64,000 nt of DNA from Bailinhaonella thermotolerans (GCF_003594875.1 NZ_QZEY01000022.1:89757-153756); one strand, 5' to 3'; counted from the stretch's first letter, positions 8,300-18,364 are shown. The notes: generated by a model not told the origin, from the sequence alone. Made by a program: numbers and translations.

Positions 8300-10761
8300 C
8301 AGGCGGCTCCGGGGCGAAGGTCCAGGGCGATGTCGAGAGCGGGCGCGGAGTGGGTGAGCGCGCCCACGGCCAGGTAGTCCACGCCGGTGGCCGCCACCTC
8401 GGCCGCCGACTCCAGCGACAGGCCGCCGCTGGCCTCCGTACGGGCACGGCCGTCGATCAGGGCGACCGCCTCGCGCATGTCCTCCACCGGGAAGTTGTCC
8501 AGCAGGATCTCCTCCGCACCTTCGGCCAGGACCGGCGGGATCTGGTCGATCCGGTCCACCTCCACCTCGATGGGCAGCCCCGGGTTGGCCTGCCGTACCA
8601 GCCGGAAGGCCTCGGCCACGCCGCCCGCCGCCACCACGTGATTGTCCTTGATCAAGGCCGCGTCGAACAGCCCCATGCGGTGGTTGACGCCGCCGCCGCA
8701 GCGGACGGCGTACTTCTCCAGCGCCCGCAGTCCCGGCAGCGTCTTGCGGGTGTCGCGGATGCGCGCGTTCGTCCCGGCCACGGCGTCCACCCAGCGCCGG
8801 GTCAGCGTGGCGATCCCGGACAGGTGCGTGAGCAGGTTCAGCGCGGTCCGCTCGGCCGTGAGCAGGTCGCGGGTGCGCCCGGTGACGGTCATCAGCACGT
8901 CGCCGCGGCGCACCCGGTCCCCGTCCTTGACCAGGGCCTCGGCGCGGCTGCCGCCCACGCGGTCGAAGACGGCGGCGGCCACCGCGAGCCCGGCGACCAC
9001 GCCGTCGGCGCGGGCGACCACGTCGGCGGTCGCGGTCTGGCCGGCCGGGATGGTCGCGGCGGAGGTGACGTCCTCGCCGTCGGCCAGGTCCTCGCGCAGC
9101 GCCGCCTCGATGACCGCGGACACGTCGTCGTGCGGGATGTACGTCATGGTCAGGCCGTTCTCCGTCAGGGCCACGTCGAGGTGGCCGAGCCACTTGCCGT
9201 CGTCGCGCGCCGGATGGTCCTCGCGCCAGTGCGAGCCGCGGGTCTCCTCGCGCTCCCCCGCCGCCGCGACCAGCACGGTCGCGACGGTCACCAGGTTGGT
9301 GGTCTCCCACGCCTCGGTGCACGGCGTGATCGCGGCCGGCGTCCACCGCGCGTCCGTGACCGCCTTCCCCGCCTCGGCGAGGCTGGCCCGGCTGCGCAGC
9401 ACGCCCGCGCACCGGCTCATGAAGGCCTGCACGCGCGGCCGTACCCTCGGGTCGATCAAACCGGAGGGCCGCCGGTCGGGGACGGGATCGCCGGGGGGCT
9501 CGCGGCGGGCGGCCAGGTCGGCGGCGATGCGCTCGGCGAAGACCAGGCCCTCCAGCAGGGAGTTCGAGGCCAGCCGGTTCGCGCCGTGCACGCCGGTGCA
9601 GGCCACCTCCCCGCAGGCGTACAGCCCCGGGACGGTGGTGCGGCCGTGCAGGTCCGTCCGCACGCCGCCGCTGGCGTAGTGGGCGGCGGGCATGACCGGG
9701 ATCGGCTCGGCCACCGGATCGATGCCGTGCTCGCGGCAGGACGCGAGGATGGTCGGGAACCGGACCCGCCACTTCTCCTCGCCGAAGTGCCGCGCGTCCA
9801 GGAACACCGCGCCGGTCGCGTCGATCCGCTCCATGATCGCCTTGGCCACGATGTCCCGCGGGGCGAGGTCGCCCAGCTCGTGCCGGTCCGGCATGAAACG
9901 CTCGCCGTCGGCGTCGATGAGGAACGCGCCCTCGCCGCGCACCGCCTCGGAGATGAGCGGCTGCTGCCCGGTGGAGTCCGGGCCGAGCCAGAGCACCGTG
10001 GGGTGGAACTGCACGAACTCCAGGTCGCGCACCACCGCCCCGGCGCGGAGCGCGAGCGCGACGCCGTCGCCGGTGGAGACCAGCGGGTTCGTGGTCGCCG
10101 AGTAGATCTGGCCCATGCCCCCGCTGGCCAGCACCACGGCGTCCGCGCGCACCGCGCCCACGCCGTCGCGGGCGCCCTCGCCCATGACGTGCAGCGTGAC
10201 GCCGCAGGCGCGGCCCTCGGCGTCCCGCAGCAGGTCGAGCACGAGCGCGTGTTCGATGATCTCGATCCGGGGCTCGGCCAGCACCGCGGAGACCAGCGCG
10301 CGCTGGACCTCCGCGCCCGTGGCGTCGCCGCCCGCGTGCACGATGCGGTCCCGCCGGTGCCCGCCCTCGCGGGTCAGCGCCAGCTCCCCGTCCGGGCGGC
10401 GGTCGAACCGCGCCCCGGTCTCGATCAGGCGGCGTACGGCCGCCGGGCCCTCGTCCACGAGCACGCGCACGGCGGCGCCGTCGCAGAGGCCGACCCCCGC
10501 GATCATCGTGTCGTTGTGGTGCTCCTCGGGCGTGTCGGCCGGGTCGAGCACGGCCGCGATGCCGCCCTGGGCCCATCGCGTGGACCCGGCCGACAGGACG
10601 TCCTTGGTCACGACGAGGACGCGGCGCTCCGGCGCGAGCTCGGCGTGCCGGAGCGCGACGGTGAGCCCGGCGATCCCGGAGCCGACCACCACGACGTCCG
10701 CCCGCGCGGTCCAGCCGGGATCGGGGGCGGTCAACCGGCGCGGGATCGGCTGGGGACTCAC
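8299..10761 (-). CDS. nadBC: Fused L-aspartate oxidase / nicotinate-nucleotide pyrophosphorylase
   Basis: One uninterrupted frame of 820 codons encodes two NAD-synthesis enzymes that are usually separate. The first ~535 residues are NadB, an FAD enzyme oxidising aspartate to iminoaspartate: GxGxxG in [37 protein letters not shown] and the C-terminal helical domain ending near [11 protein letters not shown]. From about residue 540 the sequence is NadC, which makes nicotinate mononucleotide from quinolinate and [43 protein letters not shown] and [10 protein letters not shown]. The join, around 9150, has no stop or frameshift. The start GTG overlaps panD's stop (GTGA). The quinolinate synthase gene nadA is not in the window. 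Confidence 0.95.
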   Translation of the reverse strand: MSPQPIPRRLTAPDPGWTARADVVVVGSGIAGLTVALRHAELAPERRVLVVTKDVLSAGSTRWAQGGIAAVLDPADTPEEHHNDTMIAGVGLCDGAAVRVLVDEGPAAVRRLIETGARFDRRPDGELALTREGGHRRDRIVHAGGDATGAEVQRALVSAVLAEPRIEIIEHALVLDLLRDAEGRACGVTLHVMGEGARDGVGAVRADAVVLASGGMGQIYSATTNPLVSTGDGVALALRAGAVVRDLEFVQFHPTVLWLGPDSTGQQPLISEAVRGEGAFLIDADGERFMPDRHELGDLAPRDIVAKAIMERIDATGAVFLDARHFGEEKWRVRFPTILASCREHGIDPVAEPIPVMPAAHYASGGVRTDLHGRTTVPGLYACGEVACTGVHGANRLASNSLLEGLVFAERIAADLAARREPPGDPVPDRRPSGLIDPRVRPRVQAFMSRCAGVLRSRASLAEAGKAVTDARWTPAAITPCTEAWETTNLVTVATVLVAAAGEREETRGSHWREDHPARDDGKWLGHLDVALTENGLTMTYIPHDDVSAVIEAALREDLADGEDVTSAATIPAGQTATADVVARADGVVAGLAVAAAVFDRVGGSRAEALVKDGDRVRRGDVLMTVTGRTRDLLTAERTALNLLTHLSGIATLTRRWVDAVAGTNARIRDTRKTLPGLRALEKYAVRCGGGVNHRMGLFDAALIKDNHVVAAGGVAEAFRLVRQANPGLPIEVEVDRIDQIPPVLAEGAEEILLDNFPVEDMREAVALIDGRARTEASGGLSLESAAEVAATGVDYLAVGALTHSAPALDIALDLRPGAA

Positions 10762-11201
10762 CGCACGGCCGCCGCGGGGGTCACGCCGGACGCGGTGACC
10801 GCGCCGGAGACCTGGTCGCTGCCGGGCACGGGCTCGGCCGGGTCGTTGCCGAGCCGCACGATCCGGTTCGACCGGTCCACGTGGACGATGCGCGGCTCGA
10901 ACTCGCGGGCCTCGCGCTCGTCCATCGCCGCGTAGCTGATGATGATCACCAGGTCGCCGGTGTGGACGAGCCTGGCGGCGGCCCCGTTGATGCCGATGAC
11001 CCCGGTCCCGCGCTCGCCGGCGATCACGTAGGTCTCCAGGCGGGCGCCGTTGTCGATGTCGACGATGTGGACCAGCTCGCCGGGGAGCAGGTCGGCCGCG
11101 TCCAGCAGGTCCTGGTCGATGGTGACCGAGCCTACGTAGTGCAGGTCGGCCTGGGTGACGGTCGCGCGATGGATCTTGGACTTGAGCATCGTGCGCTGCA
11201 T
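10758..11201 (-). CDS. panD: Aspartate 1-decarboxylase
   Basis: PanD makes beta-alanine from aspartate for pantothenate synthesis. It is translated as a pro-enzyme and cleaves itself between Gly24 and Ser25 to form the pyruvoyl cofactor; both residues are present in HYVGSVTI. Also visible are [17 protein letters not shown] and [20 protein letters not shown]. The ATG at 11201 (MQRTMLKSK) is chosen over the Met four codons later because the AGGAGG at 11209-11214 is seven bases before it. The 147-residue product has a tail of about 25 residues beyond the usual C-terminus ([12 protein letters not shown] onward), which ends at the overlap with nadBC. Confidence 0.96.
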   Translation of the reverse strand: MQRTMLKSKIHRATVTQADLHYVGSVTIDQDLLDAADLLPGELVHIVDIDNGARLETYVIAGERGTGVIGINGAAARLVHTGDLVIIISYAAMDEREAREFEPRIVHVDRSNRIVRLGNDPAEPVPGSDQVSGAVTASGVTPAAAVR

Positions 11202-11278
11202 GGGTGTTCCTCCTCGAGGGGTCGCGCCGCGTCCGCGTGCACGCCTCGGATTCGACTGTATCGGCAGTCCCGAGTGCG

Positions 11279-12151
11279 CTATCCGCGGGCTGTCCGGGGC
11301 AGGAAGGTCACTGACATGTTGTCGATCAGACGCGTGGTTCCGACCTTGCCCGCCACCGCGAGCACGGCCTCCCCGGCGTAATCTTCGCCGATCTCCGCGA
11401 AAGTCGCGGGATCGACCAGCGCGAGATAGTCCAGCCGCAGCGGGGGCCGCGCCTCCGCCGCCTCCTCCAGCACCCGCCGCGCCGCCCGCCGTACGGCCGA
11501 GGGGCCCTGCGCGGCGGTCGCGCGCCCCTCGGCGAGCGCCCGGGACAGGTAGAGGCCGGTCCGCCGGTCCTCGGGGCCGAGGTAGCGGTTCCGGCTGGAC
11601 AGGGCCAGGCCGTCCGGCTCCCGCATGGTCGGGGCGCCCACGACGCGCACGGGCACGTCGAGGTCGGCGACCATCCGGCGGATCATGGCGAGCTGCTGCG
11701 CGTCCTTCTGCCCGAAGATCGCGACCTGTGGTCGTACGAGGTTGAACAGCTTGAGGACGACGGTGAGCACGCCGTCGAAGTGCCCGGGGCGAAACTCCCC
11801 TTCGAGCACGTCGCCCATGGGACCCGCCGAGACCGTGACCTGGCGGTTCCCGGTGTACATCTCCTCGGGCGACGGGGCGAACACCAGCCGCACGCCCTCC
11901 TCCGCGCACGCGCGCACGTCCGCGTCGAACGTCCGGGGGTATCGCGAGAAGTCCTCGTCCGGGCCGAACTGCAGGGGGTTGACGAAGACGCTGACGACCA
12001 CGTCGTCGGCGTACTGGTGCGCCAGCCGGATCAGCGACCGGTGCCCCTCGTGCAGCGCCCCCATCGTGGGCACCAGCGCGACCGTGCCGAGGGCGGCACG
12101 CTCCTCCGCGAGCCGCTCCCGGGTCTCCGCGATCCTCACCGCTTCGCTCAC
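11279..12151 (-). CDS. panC: Pantothenate synthetase
   Basis: The 290-residue enzyme joins pantoate and beta-alanine with ATP. The HIGH-like nucleotide motif is in [10 protein letters not shown] (about residues 28-37), the pantoate site in [13 protein letters not shown], and the KMSKS-like loop in [18 protein letters not shown] is also typical. GTG at 12151 is the annotated start; its ribosome site is weak (GGGGGCG). It lies about 105 bases after the DUF2520 gene and 77 before panD, in the order expected for a pantothenate operon. panB is not present in the window. Confidence 0.96.
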   Translation of the reverse strand: MSEAVRIAETRERLAEERAALGTVALVPTMGALHEGHRSLIRLAHQYADDVVVSVFVNPLQFGPDEDFSRYPRTFDADVRACAEEGVRLVFAPSPEEMYTGNRQVTVSAGPMGDVLEGEFRPGHFDGVLTVVLKLFNLVRPQVAIFGQKDAQQLAMIRRMVADLDVPVRVVGAPTMREPDGLALSSRNRYLGPEDRRTGLYLSRALAEGRATAAQGPSAVRRAARRVLEEAAEARPPLRLDYLALVDPATFAEIGEDYAGEAVLAVAGKVGTTRLIDNMSVTFLPRTARG

Positions 12152-12256
12152 GGCCGCGCCCCCCTGGTTCCGCGCGCCGCGGGCATCCGCCCCACGCCCC
12201 GAATCCGCCGCTCCATAGCTCCAGTCCTCTCCTGGGTACCGGGACCAGGGCCAAGC

Positions 12257-13168
12257 CTACAAACCGGGTGACGGAGGAGGTTCCTGGGAGGCGAACACAT
12301 CGAGCAGGCGCTCGGCGTCGCCGGGCTTGAGCACGCCGGCGGCCAGGGCGCGGTCGGCGGTGAGGCGGGCCAGCGCGACATAGGCGGCGGCGGTCTCGGG
12401 CGACACCTCGGACAGCGCGGCGATGTGCCTGCGCACCGTGCCGGCGTCGCCCCGGGCGACGGGGCCGGTCAGCCCGTGGATGCCCAGGCGCAGCGCGTTG
12501 TCCAGGGCGGCCCCGGCGAGCGGGCCGAGCATGCGCCCCGGGTGCTCCACGCCGATGCTCCCCAGCAGGTCGGCTGACTCGGACACCAGCGTGACCAGGT
12601 GGTTCGCGGCGTTGGCGAGGGCGGCGTGGTAGAGCGTGCGGTGCTCGTCGGCGATCCAGGCGGGCTCGCCGCCCATCTCGATCACCAGCGCCTCGGCGAC
12701 CAGCCGCAGCGGCTCGGGCGCGGTCACGCCGAAGGAGATCCCGCCGAGCCGGGCCAGGTCGTCGTCGCGGCCGGTGAACGTCATGACCGGGTGCACGGCC
12801 AGCGGCAGCGCCCCGGCGCGGGTCGCGTCGTCGAGCACGCCCAGGCCGTACGCGCCGCTCGTGTGCATCAGGAGCTTGCCGGCCAGGCCGGTCTCGGTCG
12901 CGGCGAGCCCGGCGGCGAGGCCGGGGAGCGTGTCGTCGGGAACGGTGAGCAGGACCAGCTCGGCGCGTTCGACGACCTCGCGGGGTTCGAGCAGCGGGAC
13001 GCCGCCCAGGCGCTCGGCGGCGCGGCGGCGGGAGGCGTCGGACACCCCGCTGGCGGCGACGACGTGGTGGCCTGCCCGGGCGAGCGCGGCGCCCAGGACG
13101 GAGCCGACGCGGCCGGCTCCGACGACGCCGACGGTGAGCCGGGCGGGACGGTCGATTGCGCCTTCCAT
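12257..13168 (-). CDS. Rossmann-fold/DUF2520 protein, candidate ketopantoate reductase
   Basis: The 303-residue protein begins with a dinucleotide-binding Rossmann domain ([20 protein letters not shown], residues ~14-33). It continues with a helical DUF2520 domain containing [24 protein letters not shown] and [13 protein letters not shown]. This architecture resembles 6-phosphogluconate-dehydrogenase-like and ketopantoate reductases. It is the first gene of the panC-panD-nadBC-coaX unit, and no conventional panE is seen. That makes a pantoate-forming reductase role plausible, as proposed for PanG-type proteins, but this is inference from context. The start ATG at 13168 is followed directly by the Rossmann strand. 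Confidence 0.85.
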   Translation of the reverse strand: MEGAIDRPARLTVGVVGAGRVGSVLGAALARAGHHVVAASGVSDASRRRAAERLGGVPLLEPREVVERAELVLLTVPDDTLPGLAAGLAATETGLAGKLLMHTSGAYGLGVLDDATRAGALPLAVHPVMTFTGRDDDLARLGGISFGVTAPEPLRLVAEALVIEMGGEPAWIADEHRTLYHAALANAANHLVTLVSESADLLGSIGVEHPGRMLGPLAGAALDNALRLGIHGLTGPVARGDAGTVRRHIAALSEVSPETAAAYVALARLTADRALAAGVLKPGDAERLLDVFASQEPPPSPGL

Positions 13169-13287
13169 GTGCTTCAGCCTAGGGGGATCGCGCCGGGCGG
13201 GGGCCCGGGGGCTTGATCATTACCGCGCTTTTCCCGGGCCATGAGATAGCCCCCGGAGGGCCCCGGGTATCCCCGAGAACGTACGAG

Positions 13288-13315
13288 GCGGCCCCGCGGA
13301 CGGGCGCGGGGCCGC
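13288..13315 (-). terminator. Hairpin downstream of the chaplin gene
   Basis: GCGGCCCCGC (13288-13297) and GCGGGGCCGC (13306-13315) form a perfect 10-base-pair stem with an eight-base loop, between the 3' end of the chaplin gene and the start of the DUF2520 gene. There is no clear T-run. The remaining intergenic DNA (13169-13438) has no recognised gene. Confidence 0.6.
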
Positions 13316-13438
13316 GACGATCTCACACCTTCGTGAACGAAATCACCGGCGACAGTGACTGGCGCGAAGGGTGGTCGGAAGGGTTATCGGGTGCCGGGGC
13401 CGTGTGAGGGCTCCGGCGCCCGCCCTCCGGCGGGTCCG

Positions 13439-13672
13439 TCAGTGACGGTCGTCGTCGGTGTCCACGTGGGCGCCGCCCTTGCAGCCGGCCGTGGCCTGGC
13501 CGAAGACCGCGACGCTGTTGCCGCAGACGTTGACCGGCACGTTGACGGCGTCGTTCAGGATCTGGTTGCCGCCGAGCAGGCTGTTGGTGCCGCTGGTGAT
13601 GTCGGCGTTGGCGGGGGCGGCCAGGATCATCAGACCGCCCGCGGCCAGCGCGAGGGTGAGCTTCTTGAGCAT
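13439..13672 (-). CDS. Chaplin (short, single chaplin domain), secreted surface protein
   Basis: The 77-residue product has a signal peptide (LKKLTLALAAGGLMILAAPANA, cleavage near residue 23). The mature part of about 54 residues carries one chaplin domain: GGNQILNDAVNVPVNVCGNSVAVFGQATAGC. The two cysteines (Cys50, Cys64) are expected to form the disulfide of the family. Chaplins assemble into amyloid-like hydrophobic layers on aerial hyphae and spores. This is the short secreted type, with no LPXTG sorting signal. It ends in an unusual acidic/His tail (VDTDDDRH). AGAGGAG lies upstream of the ATG. It is a strong indication of a sporulating filamentous actinomycete. Confidence 0.92.
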   Translation of the reverse strand: MLKKLTLALAAGGLMILAAPANADITSGTNSLLGGNQILNDAVNVPVNVCGNSVAVFGQATAGCKGGAHVDTDDDRH

Positions 13673-13898
13673 GTGCTACGTGCTCCTCTCGTCGATCTCG
13701 CGGCATCGAACGCCGCGAAGGGGGATGTGCTGGGGGGACGGCATGCCGTCCGGCGGCCAGCCGAGGCCGACACGGACGGACTCCCCGCCGATGCGACGCC
13801 ACGCTAGCACAAGGGGTAGTCAAATAATCACTATAAGCAACTAGTGTTTCCCGCCCCGCCGTCTCCTACTCCTCATCGCCAGGTCAAGCCGGGGTAGC

Positions 13899-14885
13899 GT
13901 GGCGAGCGTGAGGCTTGGCTGGCGCGACGCGATGGACACCGCGCTCTACGGTGAACACGGTTTCTACCGCCGCGGGGAGCGCCCGGCGCACCACTTCCGC
14001 ACCTCGGTGCACGCCTCGGACGTCTTCGCCGAGGCCCTGCTGTCGCTCCTGGCCGAGGTGGACGCCGCGCTCGGGCATCCCGACCCGTTCGACCTGGTGG
14101 ACATGGGCGCGGGCGGCGGAGAGCTCGTCTCCCGGCTGCTCTCCCTGGCCCCCGCCGAGCTGGCCGTACGGCTGCGCCCGCACGGGGTGGACCTCTCCCC
14201 CCGCCCGGCGGACCTGCCCGGCCGCGTCGAGTGGTCGGACACCCCGCCGGACAAGATCACCGGCCTGGTGGTCGCGAACGAGTGGCTCGACAACGTGCCC
14301 CTCGACGTGGCCGAGCTGACCCCGGACGGTCCCCGCCTGCTCCTGGTGGACCCGGCCACCGGCGAGGAGAGCCTCGGCGGCCCGGTGACCGGCGAGGACG
14401 CGGCGTGGCTGGAACGGTGGTGGCCGCTGCGCCGCCCGGGCGACCGCGCCGAGGTGGGCCGCCCCCGGGACGAGGCGTGGGCGTCGGTGGTGTCCCGGCT
14501 GGCGGCGGGCACGGCCGTCGCGATCGACTACGCGCACACGTCCCCGGCCGACCGTCCCTGCCACGGCACGCTCACGGCCTACCGCGACGGGCGTCCCGCG
14601 GCCCCGGTGCCCGACGGCTCCTGCGACATCACCGCCCACGTGGCCCTCGACGCCTGCGCCGCCGCCGGGGAGGCCGCCGGAGCAGCCGAGACGACGCTGA
14701 CGACCCAGCGGGCGGCCCTGATGTCCCTGGGCGTCACGGGGCGCCGCCCGCCGCTCGACCTGGCGCGCACCGACCCCCGCGCCTACCTCACGCGGCTGAG
14801 CCGGGCCGGTCAGGAGGCCGAGCTCATCGACCCCCACGGCCTCGGCGGCTTCGGCTGGCTCGCCCAGTCCGTCCCGCCGCGCTGA
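13899..14885 (+). CDS. MidA/NDUFAF7-type SAM-dependent methyltransferase
   Basis: The 328-residue protein belongs to the DUF185/MidA family. Its start region YGEHGFYRRGERPAHHFRTS is typical, and the SAM-binding glycine loop is DLVDMGAGGGELVSRLL (~residues 65-81). VVANEWLDNVPLD and AVAIDYAHT are also conserved family positions. The mitochondrial homologue NDUFAF7 dimethylates an arginine of the complex I 49-kDa subunit. The gene here is convergent, with a gap of 21 bases, to an orphan homologue of exactly that subunit (NuoD), a strong hint at the substrate. The start is a GTG at 13899; a second GTG three codons later is possible. Confidence 0.88.
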   Translation: MASVRLGWRDAMDTALYGEHGFYRRGERPAHHFRTSVHASDVFAEALLSLLAEVDAALGHPDPFDLVDMGAGGGELVSRLLSLAPAELAVRLRPHGVDLSPRPADLPGRVEWSDTPPDKITGLVVANEWLDNVPLDVAELTPDGPRLLLVDPATGEESLGGPVTGEDAAWLERWWPLRRPGDRAEVGRPRDEAWASVVSRLAAGTAVAIDYAHTSPADRPCHGTLTAYRDGRPAAPVPDGSCDITAHVALDACAAAGEAAGAAETTLTTQRAALMSLGVTGRRPPLDLARTDPRAYLTRLSRAGQEAELIDPHGLGGFGWLAQSVPPR

Positions 14886-14906
14886 CCCCGCGCGCGCCGG
14901 CCGGCG

Positions 14907-16070
14907 TCACTTGTCGATGTCGCCGACCACGAAGAACATCGAGCCGAGGATGGCGATCATGTCGGCGACCAGGTGGCCGGGCAGGAGTTCGCGCAGGACC
15001 TGGATGTTGTTGTACGACGCGGAGCGCAGCTTCAGCCGCCAGGGGGTCTTGTCGCCGCGCGAGACCAGGTAGTAGCCGTTGACGCCGAGGGGGTTCTCGG
15101 TCCAGGCGTAGGTGTGGCCCTCAGGGACCTTGAGGACCTTGGGGAGGCGCTGGTTGATGGGCCCCGGCGGGAGGTCGCGCAGCCGTTCCACGCAGGCGTC
15201 GGCCAGGTCCAGCGACACGCGCACCTGGTCGAGGAGGCATTCGAACCGCGCCAGGCAGTCGCCCTCCTGCCGGGTCACCACCGGCACGTCCAGCTCGCCG
15301 TACGCCAGGTACGGCTCGTCGCGGCGCAGGTCGAAGTCCACCCCCGAGGCGCGCGCGATGGGGCCGCTCACGCCGTACTGCATGATCGCCTCGCGGCCCA
15401 GCACGCCGACGCCGCGCGTGCGGGCCCGGAAGATCTCGTTGCCGAAGATCAGGTCCTCGATGTACGGCAGGCGGGCGCGGACGTCGGCGACCGCGGCGGA
15501 CGTGCGGTCGAGCCAGCCCGCCGGGAGCTCCTCCTTGAGGCCGCCCACGCGGTTGAACATGTAGTGCATGCGGCCGCCGGAGATCTCCTCCATGACGTGC
15601 TGGAGGGTCTCGCGCTCGCGGAAGGCGTAGAAGATGGGCGTGATCGCGCCGACCTCCAGGGGGTACGACCCGAGGAACATCAGGTGGTTGAGCACGCGGT
15701 TCAGCTCGGCGAGGAGGGTCCGCGCCCACACGGCCCGGACCGGCGTCTCCATGCCGAGCATGCGCTCGACCGCGATCACGACGCCCAGCTCGTTCGCGAA
15801 CGCCGAGAGCCAGTCGTGCCGGTTCGCCAGCACGAGGATCTGCCGGTAGTCACGGACCTCGAACAGCTTCTCCGCGCCCCGGTGCATGTAGCCCACGATC
15901 GGCTCGCACGCCCGGATGCGCTCCCCGTCCAGGGTGAGCCGCAACCGCAGCACGCCGTGCGTCGAGGGATGCTGCGGCCCGATGTTGAGCGTCATGTCCT
16001 CGGTGGCCAGCTCCTTGTCCACGGCCACCTGCGAGGCCCCGGCCCCGACCCCGACGATCCGCTCAGTCAT
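14907..16070 (-). CDS. nuoD: Orphan NADH-quinone oxidoreductase subunit D (NuoD-like)
   Basis: The 387-residue protein aligns along its whole length with the 49-kDa/Nqo4/NuoD subunit of complex [42 protein letters not shown] and C-terminal [16 protein letters not shown]. With ATG 16070 (MTERIVGV) as start, numbering coincides with Thermus Nqo4 as I recall it. His38, Arg84 and His169, which line the quinone and N2 region, are all kept, but the quinone-contacting Tyr87 is Trp. No other nuo gene is nearby, so this is a stand-alone copy. An in-frame Met at 16178 would add a Gly-rich, unlikely extension. It faces the MidA-type methyltransferase gene. Confidence 0.9.
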   Translation of the reverse strand: MTERIVGVGAGASQVAVDKELATEDMTLNIGPQHPSTHGVLRLRLTLDGERIRACEPIVGYMHRGAEKLFEVRDYRQILVLANRHDWLSAFANELGVVIAVERMLGMETPVRAVWARTLLAELNRVLNHLMFLGSYPLEVGAITPIFYAFRERETLQHVMEEISGGRMHYMFNRVGGLKEELPAGWLDRTSAAVADVRARLPYIEDLIFGNEIFRARTRGVGVLGREAIMQYGVSGPIARASGVDFDLRRDEPYLAYGELDVPVVTRQEGDCLARFECLLDQVRVSLDLADACVERLRDLPPGPINQRLPKVLKVPEGHTYAWTENPLGVNGYYLVSRGDKTPWRLKLRSASYNNIQVLRELLPGHLVADMIAILGSMFFVVGDIDK

Positions 16071-16296
16071 GCCCCCATAGTCCCACGCACCCCCGCCCCG
16101 GCCACCCCCTCCGCCATCCCCGCGTCCGCCCGGGCCGGCCCGGGATCCATGGCGTACGGCGGACGCCATGGCGGTCACGTCCCCGTCACCGCTCCACGGC
16201 CCGGCTCGTGATCTCCCGCCCGGAACTGTCGGTGCGCCCTGGTTGCCTGAGGGCGTCGGGCGAGAGCGGGCGGCGACGCCGAGGACGGAGGGACGA

Positions 16297-16818
16297 ATGG
16301 ACGATCACGCGCGGCTCTGGGCGTTGATCGAGGCGGCGTGGGAGCCCCTGGGGTCTGAGGTCGCCCGCGCGCGGCGGGAGTTGGCCCATCGGACGCCGAC
16401 CCCGGACGAGAGGCTGCACGGGGTGCCGCCCCTGTCCTTGGTCGAAGGGGCCCTGGACGGGTTCCTGGACAACCTGGCCGGGATGACCCGGGACCTGCCG
16501 GCCGGGGAGCTGGCCGACCTCGACCGGTCGGTCGAACGCCTCCTCCACGACATCGACCGCGCCGAGGTCCACGCGGCCACGGACGGCTCCGACGACGGCT
16601 TCCTGTACGCGCGCGGGTTCATCGTCGCGCTGGGCCGGGAGTTCTACCGGGCGGTGGACGCCGATCCGCGGATGGCGGTGCTGGACGCGGAGTGCGAGGA
16701 GATGGCCTACTTCTTCGCCCGGCTGCACGCCGAGCGCTTCGGCGGCTACCCCGTCACCGGCTCGGGCATCTCCCGCGAGTCCGGCTCCAACCGGCGAGGC
16801 CGGCCGCCCTCCGCCTGA
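16297..16818 (+). CDS. DUF4240 family protein
   Basis: The 173-residue soluble protein begins [15 protein letters not shown], the usual start of DUF4240 proteins, and contains [19 protein letters not shown] and the closing acidic helix. No function is known for the family. ATG 16297 is preferred because GGAGGGA is properly spaced upstream; earlier in-frame codons would place it within the divergent promoter region shared with nuoD. The basic C-terminal tail ([14 protein letters not shown]) is low-complexity. A strong terminator hairpin follows at 16881. Confidence 0.75.
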   Translation: MDDHARLWALIEAAWEPLGSEVARARRELAHRTPTPDERLHGVPPLSLVEGALDGFLDNLAGMTRDLPAGELADLDRSVERLLHDIDRAEVHAATDGSDDGFLYARGFIVALGREFYRAVDADPRMAVLDAECEEMAYFFARLHAERFGGYPVTGSGISRESGSNRRGRPPSA

Positions 16819-16880
16819 CCTGCGGCGTCGGCGGAACGGGTACGGCGGGCCGGGCCGATCGGCGCGCGGCGGGAAACGCG

Positions 16881-16912
16881 GAACCCGGCTCCTCTGGGGA
16901 GGAGCCGGGTTC
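16881..16912. terminator. Strong hairpin terminator
   Basis: GAACCCGGCTCCT and AGGAGCCGGGTTC pair perfectly around a short loop, 60 bases after the DUF4240 stop and about 95 bases before the stop of the opposing PLP enzyme gene. It is probably bidirectional. Confidence 0.8.
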
Positions 16913-17007
16913 GCCGCCTGGGCCGAGCCCCTCGGCCGGGGGGCGGCCGCCTTGCGGCGCGCGCCGGGGTACCGGGCGGGGTGGTACCCCGGGTCGGGGG
17001 GAGGGGG

Positions 17008-18312
17008 TCAGGCGGGGGTGGTGGTGGCGATCTGGTGGAGGGCCAGCAGGAGGCGGTCGATGTGCTCCTCCTGGGTGCCGACGCCGAAGCTGGCGCGGAT
17101 GGCGGTGGCGGTGCCCGCCGTGCCGCAGCCGGAGCCGCCGGGCTCGGTGGCCGGGTCGGTGTCGGGGGCGCCGAGGAGGTGGCGCACGAAGGGGTGAGCG
17201 CAGAACTTGCCGTCGCGGACGCCGATGGCGTGGTCGGAGGAGAGCTTCTCGGCGACCTCGCGGGCGGTCCAGCCGTCCACGACGAAGGAGACGATGCCGA
17301 CGCGGGGCTGCTCGTCCCACAGGGTCAGCTCGCGCACGCCCGGGATCTCGGCCAGGCCGGTGCGGAGGCGGGCGAGCAGGCGCTCCTCCTCGGCGATGAG
17401 CGAGTCCCAGCCCGTGGCGGTGAGGGCGTCGCAGGCGGCGGCCAGGGCCAGCGCGCCCAGGACGTTCGGGGTGCCGGCCTCGTGGCGCTGCTCGGGGTCC
17501 TCGTGCCACTCGACGTCGGAGGTCACGTTGCGGCTCGCGCCCCCGCCGTACAGGTACGGCTCGGCGGCCGACAGCCAGTCGGGCCGGCCGATGAGGACGC
17601 CCGCGCCGAAGGGGGCGTAGAGCTTGTGGCCGGAGAAGGCGACGTAGTCGAGGTCGAGCGCGGCGATCTCCAGCGGCCGGTGCGGCGCGAGCTGGGCGGC
17701 GTCCACGACGATGCGCGCGCCGGCCTCGTGGGCGACCCGGGCCAGCTCGGCGATGGGCCACAGCTCGCCGGTGACGTTGGAGGCGGCGGTGACCGCGAGC
17801 AGCCGGGAGCCGACGGGCCCGGTGGACAGGGCCTGGCGGGCGGCGGCGACGGCCTCGGCCGGGGACCGCGGGGCGGCCAGCCGTACGACGCGGTGGCCGC
17901 GCTGCCAGGGCAGCAGGGCCGCGTGGTGCTCGGTCTCGAAGACCACGACGGTCGTGTACGGCGGGAGCGCGCCGCTGAGCAGGTTCATCGCGTCGGTGGT
18001 GTTGCGGGTGAAGATGACCGCGTCGTCCTCGCGGGCCCCCGCGAACGCCCGCACGCTGTGCCGCGCCTGCTCGTAGCGCTGCGTGGTGAGCTGGGAGGCG
18101 TACCCCGCGCCGCGGTGCACGCTGCTGTAGGCCGGGAGCGCCGCGTCGATCGCGTCGCGCACCGGCCGCAGACAGGGGGCGCTGGCCGCGTAGTCGAGGT
18201 TCGCGTACGGCACCAGCTCGCCCGACGACACCGGGACCGTCAGGTCGGCGCCGAGCACGGACAGGGCGGCGGCGGAACGGGTGCGCTGAGCGGGAACGGT
18301 GGTGGTGGTCAC
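17008..18312 (-). CDS. Class V aminotransferase / cysteine-desulfurase-like PLP enzyme
   Basis: The 434-residue product is a fold-type I PLP enzyme of the NifS/SufS-CsdA-like group. The cofactor lysine is in the AFSGHKLYAPFGAGVL segment. YANLDYAASAP, HRGAGYASQLTTQRYEQAR and VDAAQLAPHRPLEI are further typical positions. FCAHPFVRHLL near the C-terminus lies in the loop where desulfurases carry their active cysteine, so sulfur transfer from cysteine or a related substrate is possible. GTG at 18312 is chosen because GAGGAGGT lies just upstream. The gene sits behind a SAM-IV riboswitch, which links it to methionine/SAM and sulfur metabolism. The exact substrate cannot be read from sequence. Confidence 0.85.
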   Translation of the reverse strand: MTTTTVPAQRTRSAAALSVLGADLTVPVSSGELVPYANLDYAASAPCLRPVRDAIDAALPAYSSVHRGAGYASQLTTQRYEQARHSVRAFAGAREDDAVIFTRNTTDAMNLLSGALPPYTTVVVFETEHHAALLPWQRGHRVVRLAAPRSPAEAVAAARQALSTGPVGSRLLAVTAASNVTGELWPIAELARVAHEAGARIVVDAAQLAPHRPLEIAALDLDYVAFSGHKLYAPFGAGVLIGRPDWLSAAEPYLYGGGASRNVTSDVEWHEDPEQRHEAGTPNVLGALALAAACDALTATGWDSLIAEEERLLARLRTGLAEIPGVRELTLWDEQPRVGIVSFVVDGWTAREVAEKLSSDHAIGVRDGKFCAHPFVRHLLGAPDTDPATEPGGSGCGTAGTATAIRASFGVGTQEEHIDRLLLALHQIATTTPA

Positions 18313-18364
18313 GCCGATTACCTCCTCGGGATCATCGGACCCCGACGATCGGCGTCGGTACGGC

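Noticed and set aside
16071..16178. N-terminal extension of the NuoD-like protein
   Set aside because: The extra 36 codons are Gly/Arg-rich and lie in the divergent promoter region; the conserved protein begins at Met 16070.
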